Positions 1 through 8,600 of a DNA stretch of 9,277 bases are shown in pieces. Numbering within the stretch: the stretch's first letter is position 1; every line of letters starts with the position of its first letter. Under the pieces are notes generated by a model. It saw nothing but the letters and a program-made list of their open reading frames with translations, was not told where the DNA came from and did not search any database. This stretch comes from Flavobacterium sp. Its GTDB lineage: Bacteria; Bacteroidota; Bacteroidia; Flavobacteriales; Flavobacteriaceae. The stretch is taken from positions 6,809 through 16,085 of the forward strand of contig NZ_DQDX01000090.1 of NCBI RefSeq assembly GCF_003525665.1, written 5' to 3'. Position numbers and translations under genes: made by a program.

Positions 1-20
1 TCCTATAAAATATGATATTG

Positions 21-59
21 AGAGAAGTTTATTGAAATTCGTTTCAATAAACTTTTTTT
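21..59 (+). terminator. Perfect hairpin with TTCG loop and T-run
   Basis: Positions 25-37 and 42-54 form a perfect 13-bp inverted repeat around a TTCG tetraloop (38-41). The stem can be extended to 21-58 by A-T and G-T pairs, and a run of seven T covers 53-59. This is the standard form of a rho-independent terminator on the + strand; the other strand has no T-run after the stem. It may end a gene left of the window, or shield the transposase from outside transcription. The stem ends about six bases before the first possible transposase codon, so it could also affect translation start. Confidence 0.75.
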
Positions 60-1077
60 ATTTATAAAAAACTCAAAAAAAAGCGTTGTCCAACCTGTAA
101 AAGTCTTCAAACAATTAAATGGGGAATTCAACTAAACAAGCAACGATTTAAGTGTAATAATTGTGGTCAATTATTTACTTCAAGCAATAAACCTGTTTCT
201 GATTCTAACAAAGAAATTTGGTTTAAAAATTGGATAATTGGCAAAGATACTTTTGATAAAATTTCACTTGAATCGGGATATAGCAAAAGCACTTTGCAAC
301 GCTATTTTTATAAAATGTTAGCCAAAGCTCCAGTTTTGGAGTTCAGTTCTACCGATGATATTTATTTAGTAATTGATGGAACCTATTTTCCAAATGATAT
401 TTGTTTAGTGGTTTATAGAAATTATCATTTAAAATTAACTCAACTATATAGAATGACTGATGGAGAGCATTTTGAAGAAATTGCTGAAGATTTACAAAAC
501 TTATTAGATCTTGGAATAAAAATTAAAAGCATCACTTCTGATGGCGATAAATCATCCATCAAAGCAATTAAAAAAGTGTGTCCTAAAGTACCTTTTCAAA
601 GATGTTTAGTACATATTTCTAGAATGTGTAAAATATGGCTAACACAACATCCAAAACACAAATCTGGCTTTGAGTTAAAACAAATAGCAATGAAAATTCA
701 CACTATTGACTGTGAGTATAAACGACAATTGTGGTTAATAGAACTCATCCAATGGGAAGAGGAATATAGAGATTTCATAAATAAAAAATCATATAATAGT
801 GAAACAGGAAGGTATTGGTATACGCATAAAATGGTTAGAAGATCATTTATGGTAATCAAAAAAGCATTACCAAATATGTTCCAATATTTAAAAGATGATA
901 AAATACCCAATTCAACCAATGCCTTAGAATCATTTTTTGGTCATCTAAAAGGTAACTTAAATATTCATAGAGGATTAAGTTTGAAGAATAGAAAGAATTT
1001 TTTAAAATGGTATTTATACTATAAAAACGAAATCTGTAAATAGGTTTTTTTAGCCATATCGGATTTCCAATAATTAA
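25..1077 (+). mobile_element. IS256-type insertion sequence, ends not proven
   Basis: The transposase makes this an insertion sequence, but its limits are uncertain. A possible imperfect terminal inverted repeat is seen: 29-41 (TTATTGAAATTCG) matches the reverse complement of 1060-1073 (TTATTGGAAATCCG) with one gap and one mismatch. These lie close to both ends of the transposase frame, as expected for this family. The match is short and AT-rich, and no target-site duplication is visible beside it, so the element may extend further on either side, including left of the window. Confidence 0.4.
60..1043 (+). CDS. IS256-family transposase, variant zinc-binding type (start codon unresolved)
   Basis: This is a DDE transposase that would cut and join the ends of its insertion sequence. 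Counting from an ATT at 60 it has 327 residues. A Cys4 zinc-binding segment comes first (CPTC at residues 10-13, CNNC at 32-35). The catalytic core follows: first Asp in VIDGTYF (D106), second Asp in SDGDKS (D161), the IS256-type RCLVH motif (C182, H185), and the Glu in NALESFFGHLK (E290). Length and order fit a nearly complete member of the variant with an N-terminal zinc finger. The frame is open from 51, just after a TAA at 48-50, but no ATG, GTG or TTG occurs in it until a TTG at 294. Starting at 294 would remove the zinc finger, so 294 is unlikely to be the real start. Either ATT at 60 is used, or translation enters by frameshift, or the start was lost and the copy is dead. Family call is firm; activity is not. 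Confidence 0.85.
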   Translation: MYKKLKKKRCPTCKSLQTIKWGIQLNKQRFKCNNCGQLFTSSNKPVSDSNKEIWFKNWIIGKDTFDKISLESGYSKSTLQRYFYKMLAKAPVLEFSSTDDIYLVIDGTYFPNDICLVVYRNYHLKLTQLYRMTDGEHFEEIAEDLQNLLDLGIKIKSITSDGDKSSIKAIKKVCPKVPFQRCLVHISRMCKIWLTQHPKHKSGFELKQIAMKIHTIDCEYKRQLWLIELIQWEEEYRDFINKKSYNSETGRYWYTHKMVRRSFMVIKKALPNMFQYLKDDKIPNSTNALESFFGHLKGNLNIHRGLSLKNRKNFLKWYLYYKNEICK

Positions 1078-1111
1078 AAAAGGATAGCTAAAACTATCCT
1101 TTTAATTATTG
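1068..1111. terminator. Two-way terminator between convergent genes
   Basis: The inner arms 1078-1087 (AAAAGGATAG) and 1094-1103 are perfectly complementary around a 6-base loop. The outer arms 1068-1075 (CAATAATT) and 1104-1111 also match, leaving a 2-base bulge at 1076-1077. Reading left to right the GC part is followed by TTTT; on the minus strand it is followed by TTTTTT. It lies 25 bases after the transposase stop and about 130 bases after the last gene of the minus-strand operon, so it can serve both transcripts. Confidence 0.75.
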
Positions 1112-1118
1112 TATAATC

Positions 1119-1177
1119 ATCAAACTTATTGCTGATTGGTTGCTCCTCAGCAGAGCCAATTTCCTCTTCAGTTTGAT
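1119..1177. repeat. Nested imperfect palindrome of unknown role
   Basis: Outer arms ATCAAACT (1119-1126) and AGTTTGAT (1170-1177) enclose ATTGG (1135-1139) paired with CCAAT (1156-1160), and inside that TGCT (1141-1144) paired with AGCA (1149-1152). A competing pair is TGCTGA (1130-1135) with TCAGCA (1147-1152). It lies in the 3' untranslated region of the minus-strand operon, before its terminator. It could be an RNA fold, a short dispersed repeat, or the remnant of a mobile element end. No known family was recognised. Confidence 0.45.
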
Positions 1178-1243
1178 ACGGACAAGATAATTAATCTGAA
1201 ATGAAAAATCACCAACTATTTTTGACCACATTACCTTTTTTTT

Positions 1244-2245
1244 TTAAATATCGTTGGTTTTGTAGACAATATCTTTAATTACATTATCTAATTCTTTAGA
1301 AGAATCTACTATCATTGTAAGTAACTCCTTGTGATTTATACATAATGAAGTATCGTTGCTTAGAAGATCTATTAAACCCATAATTCTAGCAACAGGTGCT
1401 CTTACAATATGAGATTGAGTCCATGCAATTTCACGTAATCTTTTGTTTTTTTGTTGTATTGAAAAAATAAAAATAATTTCTTTTGTTAAATCATCTATAG
1501 ACAAAATTACTGCTTCTCTTCCTTTATAGATATAACTATTTTTTTTAATCAGCACATATAGAATTTCGCCATTCTTTTTTTTGTGACATTCTATTTTTTT
1601 ATAAATAGACCGATATTCTTTATCTAATGATTTAATGCTACCATCAAAAATTTCCCTATCCTTTATATTAACTTGCAGATTCTCAACTTTAATATCTAAA
1701 AATTCTTCCATAGAATATTGATAAATATCTATTGCAGAGTCATTAACGCCAATTATATTGTTAGTTTCTTTATCAAAAACCAATAGTGGGTTTGGACTTA
1801 ATTGAAATAAATCGGAGTAGCGTTGTTCAGACTCTTTAATTTTTAATAAAGTTTTGTATCGTTCTATGTTGTATACAATACATTTATAAATAGTTGTAGG
1901 ACTTAAATTTTCTTTTAATAAGTAATCTGAAATACCAAGAGATAATGATTGAACTGCAAAATTAAAATCGGGATATCCTGTTAATACCACAATTGGAATT
2001 AATGGCGCGAGAGTAATAATCCCTTTTACAAGATCAATACCCGATTTATCTGACAATGATAAGTCCAAAAAAATGATATCAAAATCATTTGATTTTTTTA
2101 TAGTTTGTTCAAACCCCTTAAAACTTGTGACATTAGTTATTTCAGTATTTAAAAAAGAGTCAGAAATATACTCTTCAAACAATACAAAATCACCTGGATT
2201 ATCCTCGACAATTACTATTTTATATAATTGACTATCTTTTATCAT
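1244..2245 (-). CDS. REC-PAS protein with DHp-like C-terminal histidine helix and no ATPase domain
   Basis: A 333-aa soluble signalling protein. Residues 8-125 are a receiver domain, with acidic pair E14/D15, phospho-acceptor D61 in FLDLSLSD, T89 and K111. Residues 141-258 are a PAS domain (SDLFQLSPNPLLVFD at its start). Residues 262-333 form a helical segment with an H-box-like motif, QSHIVRAPVARIMGL, in which H279 sits where HisKA kinases carry the phosphorylated histidine. The protein ends at KTNDI with no N, G1, F or G2 boxes, so it cannot bind ATP as a kinase. I recall similar short proteins from Bacteroidota, so this may be the natural form rather than a truncation, but that is memory, not a search. 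Its ATG overlaps the end of the upstream receiver gene by 14 bases, which suggests translational coupling. Likely role (inference): a phosphotransfer or dimerisation partner in the relay begun by the upstream kinase. Confidence 0.85.
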   Translation of the reverse strand: MIKDSQLYKIVIVEDNPGDFVLFEEYISDSFLNTEITNVTSFKGFEQTIKKSNDFDIIFLDLSLSDKSGIDLVKGIITLAPLIPIVVLTGYPDFNFAVQSLSLGISDYLLKENLSPTTIYKCIVYNIERYKTLLKIKESEQRYSDLFQLSPNPLLVFDKETNNIIGVNDSAIDIYQYSMEEFLDIKVENLQVNIKDREIFDGSIKSLDKEYRSIYKKIECHKKKNGEILYVLIKKNSYIYKGREAVILSIDDLTKEIIFIFSIQQKNKRLREIAWTQSHIVRAPVARIMGLIDLLSNDTSLCINHKELLTMIVDSSKELDNVIKDIVYKTNDI

Positions 2246-2678
2246 TATCTATATTTACTGGTAAATGAACGATATTTAACCAAAAATCTTCCAAACTTAG
2301 AACGGCTTCTAAAAATTCTGACACATCAACTGGTTTAACAATATAGGCATTAGCATGATTATTATATGATTTCATAATATCACTCTCTGATGATGATGTT
2401 GTTAAAATTATTATTGGGATATGTTTGGTGCTTTCGTCTGACTTTAATATTTCTAATACTTCAATACCACTTTTAAGAGGTAAATTTATGTCCATCAAAA
2501 TAACGTCTGGAGATTTAACATCTTCATAACCATTTTTTTTAAAAACAAAATCTAATGCTAGCTTTCCATTTCTAACAATACTTACTTCGTTTAAAACTTT
2601 GCTAGCCTCTAAAGCCTCTGTAGTGAGTAAAATATCACCTTCATTGTCTTCGACTAATAATAAATGCATTGATTTCAT
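2232..2678 (-). CDS. Rcp1-like single-domain response regulator
   Basis: A 148-aa stand-alone receiver. It carries the acidic pocket E10/D11 in LLLVEDNEGD, phospho-acceptor D63 in VILMDINLP, switch threonines at T93/T94 in ILTTSSSE, and the conserved lysine K115 in AYIVKP. The VEDNEGD start and DINLP motif are typical of the Rcp1 type that partners phytochrome-like histidine kinases; no output domain follows. The ATG at 2678 lies 4 bases after the TAA of the giant kinase gene, so the two are surely co-transcribed and probably coupled. There is no clear Shine-Dalgarno sequence, as usual in Bacteroidota. A second in-frame ATG three codons downstream (2669) is an alternative start. Likely role: take phosphate from the upstream kinase and act through protein contact or pass it to a histidine phosphotransfer domain. 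Confidence 0.93.
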   Translation of the reverse strand: MKSMHLLLVEDNEGDILLTTEALEASKVLNEVSIVRNGKLALDFVFKKNGYEDVKSPDVILMDINLPLKSGIEVLEILKSDESTKHIPIIILTTSSSESDIMKSYNNHANAYIVKPVDVSEFLEAVLSLEDFWLNIVHLPVNIDNDKR

Positions 2679-2682
2679 AACT

Positions 2683-5600
2683 TTATTTCTTTGGAATATT
2701 AATATAAAAAGTACTTCCTATACCCAATTGAGATTTCACCCAAATTTTACCATTTAATTTATCTACAATTTTTTTTGCAATCGCAAGCCCCATTCCGTTG
2801 CCTTGGTACTTATCTTTACCATGTAATCGTTGAAAGATAATAAATATTTTTTCAAAATATTCGTCTTCAATACCAATTCCATTATCTTTTATTGATATTC
2901 GATAATGATCGTTATACTCCTTTGATTTAATGATAATTTGCAAAGGCACATCCTCTTTTGAATATTTTAATGCATTACTAATAATATTTTGAAATAATTG
3001 TATTAAATAATGTCTAATTGAATACACTTTGGGAAGTTCCTCAAAAAATATTTGTGCTCTTTTTTCTTTTATCAATTTACCTTGAAGCAAATTAACATCT
3101 TTAATAACATCCTTTAAATCAATTAACTCGTAATTTTCTTGATGCTCATTAATTCTAGAAAATTCTAGAATATCTAAAATTATCTGACGCATATTTTTTG
3201 CTCCATCAACAGCGAAATTAATATACTTTAACCCTTTTTCGTCTAAAACATCATTATATTTTTTTTCAAGTAACGTTAAGAAACTAGTTACCATTCTTAA
3301 AGGCTCTTGTAAATCGTGTGATGCTACATAGGCAAATTGCTCTAATTCTTTATTTGAAGAAATTAATTCAGTCTTTTGTTTATTTAAATCTTCGTTCAAT
3401 TTAAGCAATTGATCTTCATGAAATTTGCGCTCGGTTATATCTCTTATGAAGGCACAAAAGAATTCTTCTCCATCTTGCTGTATTGGTAAAACCGTTAATT
3501 CAATAGGAAATTCAGTACCATCTCTTTTTATAGCAGACAATTGTAATAATTTATTAAGCGATTGTCCTTTCCCTGTTTCCATGTACCTGTCCATTCCGGC
3601 ACTATGCATTGCTCTAAATTTTTCAGGAACAATAATAGCGGATAACAATTTACCCATTACCTCATTTTCACTCCAACCAAAAATTTGTTCCGCTTGCGGA
3701 TTCCAAAATGTTATCATTCCGGCTTTGTCAATACAAATAATCGCATCCAAAGCAGAATTCATAATTAATTTTCGGCGCTCTTCAGTATTTTTTATTTCTT
3801 CCTCTGCTTTTTTGCGTTCGGTGATATCCTGCAATGTTCCAACAATCCTTACTGGTTCACCATTTTCATTATTTTCCAATTCTGCTAAGGCAGAAATAAA
3901 TCGCGTCGGTGATCCATCGGCAGGGTTAATTCGAATATCTATGTCGTATTCGATGCCATGCTCCACCAGTTTTGCAGTTGCCTCTCGAACTTTATCTAGA
4001 TCAATAATGCAGGCAGCAACTGTTGCTCGTTGCAATTCTCCTTCTTCTGTACCCAATCCACAGATAAGCATGGCTTCTTTTGATGCCCATATGGCATCGC
4101 TATGTAATTCTTGTTGCCAATAGCCGAATTTCCCTATTTCTTGTGCCTTCTGTAATCTTTCTTTACTTATGCGGATTTTTTCAGCGCTTTGTTTGAGTGC
4201 GGCTTCATTTTTTTTGCGTTCCGTAATATCACGGGTAACACCCAATAGATTTACTACTTTTCCTGTCGTATCTTTGAGCGGAACAGCATGAGTTTCTAGC
4301 CAGCGTTGCGTACCTTTTAAACCGGTAATTTCAAATTCAAATGATCCGCAGTTGCCTTTGAAAACCTCTTTACTTACTTGTTTAAAGCCCGCACTGTAAT
4401 TTTCATCAACTAGATCTGCCATGCGTTGGCCTAATACTTGTTGCTCATTGTCTGCTTCAATCATTGCAAGTCCTGCAGGATTCATAGATAGTAATTCGCC
4501 TTTACTGTTTAGTACTTTTACGCATTCGGGTTCACTCTCTAAAATAGTTCTTAGATAGTTTTCACTTTCAATAAGTTTGATTTCTGCTTCTTTGCGTTTT
4601 GTGATGTCTGCATTAGATCCGAGATAACCAATATGTTCATTCTTTTCATTGAAAAGTTTTTTGGCATTTCCACTGACCCAAATGATATCTTTATTGCTAT
4701 TTAAAAAGCGATATTCATAATTCCATTCACCACCAGATTCAATGGATTTGTACCAATTTTCAGTTACAAACTCCAAGTCTTCAGGATGAAGAGCGTTAAT
4801 CCATCCTTTACCTAAAGCGTCTTCTAATTGCATATCCGCCATTTCAAGCCAAGTTTGATTTGCATATACACAATCTCCTTTAATATCAGTTGTATAAATA
4901 GCAATTGGTGACTGTTGGGTATATGCTTTAAATCTGGCGTCGCTTTCCTGTGCTTTTTCTATAGCAACTCTTAACTCTTCTTCCGCATTTTTTCGTTCAT
5001 GAATGTCTTGCATACTACCATAAACTCTGATGCAATTTCCATTGACAAACTCGGCTTCGCACGTAACACGTATCCATCGATTGTTGCCTTTAGCAGTTAC
5101 AATCTGAAACTCTTCTGCGAATGATTTCCCGGTATCTATCACATGTCTTACGTATTCAGAAATTTTAGTTCTAGTACTGTCATTTTCATAAAAACCAATA
5201 GCCGTTTCTATCTCTGGAACATAATCTGGTGCCACTTCAATAATTTCCTTAGTAATATCAGACCAAAAAAGAGTACGGTTTTGCAAATCAACTTCCCAAC
5301 CACCAATTCTGGCTAATTCATTAACTTTTTGTAATAAATGTTCAAGTTCTTTCTTATCAGTTATATCTTTTGCTACAGCATAAATATTATTATCTTCGGG
5401 AACATAAATGGCATTCCAAGACAGCCATTTTATTTTACCCGATTTAGTGATGTACCGGTTCTCAAAATTAGAGCTGGAATTAGTTTCTAATAATTTAGAA
5501 AACTCATTTTTAGCATTTTCTCTGTCTTCAGGATGAACAAAATACGTGTAATGTTCGGCACACAACTCTTCTTGTGTATATCCTAAAAGTTGACATGCTG

Positions 5601-8600
5601 CAGGATTTACTCTTTTAAAATACTGATCTAAACCTATAGTTACAATCATATCGGGAGCAAAATTGAACATTTGATTCAATTCTAGTTCTAATTGTTTTCG
5701 TTTAATTTCGGGACTTAAATAATCTCCCAGTTTTTTTAATAAGGTATAGTATTTAGCAGTATCAATAACTTCATGATTGAGTCCGAAGGTCAAGACACCA
5801 ATAAGTTCATTATTATAAAGTAGCGGAATTCCTAATTTTGCTTTTAAACCATATTTAATTGCAGCATCTCGTCGAGAAAATTGTTTAAGGTTTGCAAGAT
5901 TTTCCCAAATAGTTATTTCTTTATTTTTAGCAACGATACCTGAAAAACCTTCTCCATACTTAAAAGTGTCTATGGAGTTTGTTTCTTCTATAAATAATTT
6001 ACTATTTTCGGTAGTGGCATGACTACTTATTTTGTTCAATGAATTTTTATCGGTAGAGGTTAACCAAGCTTCGGCAAAACAAAAATCTGCAAAATCTGCA
6101 ATATAACGCAATGTTCTGTCTAATGTTTCATTTAATTTTAATGGCTCATTATAGACGGTACTAATATCTGCTATTAGTTCATTTTGCAATTCTTCATTTT
6201 TACGAATCGTTACATCTCTTTCAACGGCTATCCAATGCGTAAACCATCCTTTTTCATCAGCAACTGGATTTACCGAAAAATTAATCCAAAATTCTTCACC
6301 ACTTTTTTTATAATTTATAACGGTAACTTCACAGCTTTCCCAATTTCTAAGGGCTTTACTTAAGCGTTTTAGTTCTGCTTTGTCTGTTTTTGGTCCTTGT
6401 AATATTCTTGGAGTTTTACCAATTACCTCTTCGGCGGTGTAGCCCGTCATTTTTGTAAACGCTTCATTCACATACAAAATTCTTGGTCCTGGTTCATCAA
6501 ACGGTTCGGCTTCTGTAATTAATACCGAGTCAGTAGTATTGGTAACAACTGACGCAAACAATTTTAGTTGCTGTTCTTCATTTTTTCTTTGAGTTATATC
6601 TTGTATAGCTCCTATTACTCTCCTAATATTATTATCTTCTCCTCTAATGATATAGGCGCTGTCATGAACATAGGCTACTTTTCCATTTGGTATAATAATT
6701 CGGTACTCGTGTTTCCAGTAAATATCAGTACTATTTATGGTATCATGAATACTTTTTAGCGCTAATTCTCTATCATCTGGATGGATATAATTTTCCCATT
6801 TGGTATTGATTAAATTTAGCTCTTCCATATCAAATCCGAAAATAGTCCTGAACCCTTCAGCTCTATAGACTTTATTATTTTCAAAATCCCAATCCCAAAT
6901 AGCATCAGATGTTGCTTTAGTTACATATTCATAGCGCAAGTTGCTTTCTTTTAATGCATTTTCTTTGAGGTAACTTTCCAGAATTACTTGCAGTATATAA
7001 GATGCCCTCTCTATGGTATTTTCTTCAACAGTAGATGGTGATTTTACTTCTTTATAATACGCGGCAAATGTGGCTAAAACTTCACCCTCTGCATTAAGTA
7101 TAGGCGTTGACCAACAGGCTTTCAAACCATACTCGGCTACTACTTCCTTGTAATTTGCCCAGCGAAAATCATTTGGTATATCCGTTACTATTACTTTTTT
7201 TCTTGTGAAAGCTGCAGTTCCGCAAGAACCCACGTTATCTCCAATTGTAACTCCGTTAACAGCATCAAGATAGGCTGCTGGTAAACTTGGTGATGCTAAA
7301 TTAAACAGCTGATTTCCTCTGCGAATTAGCATTGAACACAACATGCCAGGATGCAATTTTTCAATACCCAGCATGTATTTTGAAATAATTTCAGTGATAG
7401 GAACTGAACCTAATGCATTTATTTCTAAGACTTGTCTTTCTAAGATTTCTAAATTGTGATAGTAATTTCTTTGGGAGATATCCTTTAAAGCTCCAATTAT
7501 TCTAGTTATTTTTTTATTTTCGTCTCTAATTAAATAAGCACTATCTTTTACGTATGCTTCTTGTCCATTTGGTTTCAGTAAACGGTATTCGTGTATCCAG
7601 TAATTTTCATTACCATTTATTGTATCATTAAGGCTTTTTCGTGCGATAGCTACATCATCTGGATGAACATAATTTTCCCAATTAGTGTCAGGTGAATTTA
7701 ATTCTTCCATATCAAATCCGAAAATGGTATTAAATCCTTCTGCTCTATAAATACGGTTGTTTACAAAATCCCAATCCCAGATAGCATCCGATGTAGCTAA
7801 GGTTGCATAGTGATAACGCTCATTACTTAGTTGTAAATTCTTTTGCGCGGTGAATCGTTCTGTGACATCAACCACCGTTGAAATCATTAGATTTTGATCA
7901 TAAATAGGAATGTTTTTTGCATTTATAATCCTTTCTTCTCCATTTTGAGTTGTGATAGTAATACCTTCCCAAATCATCCTTTCTGGGTCTTTGCTTGACA
8001 TATCACTACCTACTTGCTGCATTATTTGCTCTCGATAAGAAACATCAGGATATACTTTTTCAAAAAAATTAATAACATTTATTAAATCTTGTTTCGGCCA
8101 ACCATATGTTTCATAAAATTGTTTATTCATTAATGTTGCTGATCCATCATTAATCTTATTTACGGCTATGCCAATAGGTAAATTCTCTAACGTAGTTTCT
8201 ATAAATTCAACGTATTCTTTTTGCTTTTTTTCTAGTTCAATAGTTGCGGTGATATCATTAATAAGTACTAAAGAACATCTTCGATTATTATAGTTTAAAA
8301 GATGGGCAGTAATTTCTACGTGCATTACCTCTCCATTTTTCTTCAAATGGCGCGTCTTTCTTTTAAGTATTTCACCATGAACAGTTTCATTTTCTGTAGC
8401 TTTTTGAAGTAAAGGTAGTTCCTCTTTCGTATGAATGTCTTTTATGGTTAGTTGAACGAATTCGTCTTTAGTATAGCCATAAAGTCTCAGGCATTGTACA
8501 TTACAATCCAGGATTTGGAGGGTTTCGAAATCAACAAGAAATAATGGTAAAGGACTATTTTCAAATAGATACTGGTATTTATTATTTGAATCTTGAAGTA

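Noticed and set aside
698..919. A 73-codon minus-strand frame inside the transposase gene
   Set aside because: It lies wholly antisense to a well-supported transposase and has no recognisable domain.
1119..1177. An integron attC site
   Set aside because: The outer arms do not fit the RYYYAAC/GTTRRRY core boxes, and no integrase or cassette array is present.
1074..1190. A 38-codon open stretch on the minus strand in the spacer, with a plausible acidic composition
   Set aside because: It has no ATG, GTG or TTG near its start, follows a stop directly, and its end runs through the terminator hairpin. At most it is a gene remnant.
1236..1245. The T10 run as a terminator for + strand transcription
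   Set aside because: No GC-rich stem precedes it. On the minus strand it is simply an A-run beginning in the stop codon of the REC-PAS gene.
1201..1278. A 25-codon ATG-started frame on the + strand
   Set aside because: It is dominated by a T10 run and overlaps the end of the REC-PAS gene antisense. No ribosome site or recognisable sequence supports it.
3154..3172. Tandem ATTCTAGAA repeat
   Set aside because: It falls in the conserved LEFSRI segment of the HisKA domain and is explained by the coding sequence.
3425..4123. A 232-codon + strand frame antisense to PAS12-PAS13
   Set aside because: It is the mirror of the GC-richer part of the giant kinase gene, where stops are rarer. Its product is a serine/cysteine-rich sequence without any known motif.
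6568..6759. A 63-codon + strand frame antisense to PAS6
   Set aside because: Low-complexity shadow of the kinase coding strand with no supporting signal.
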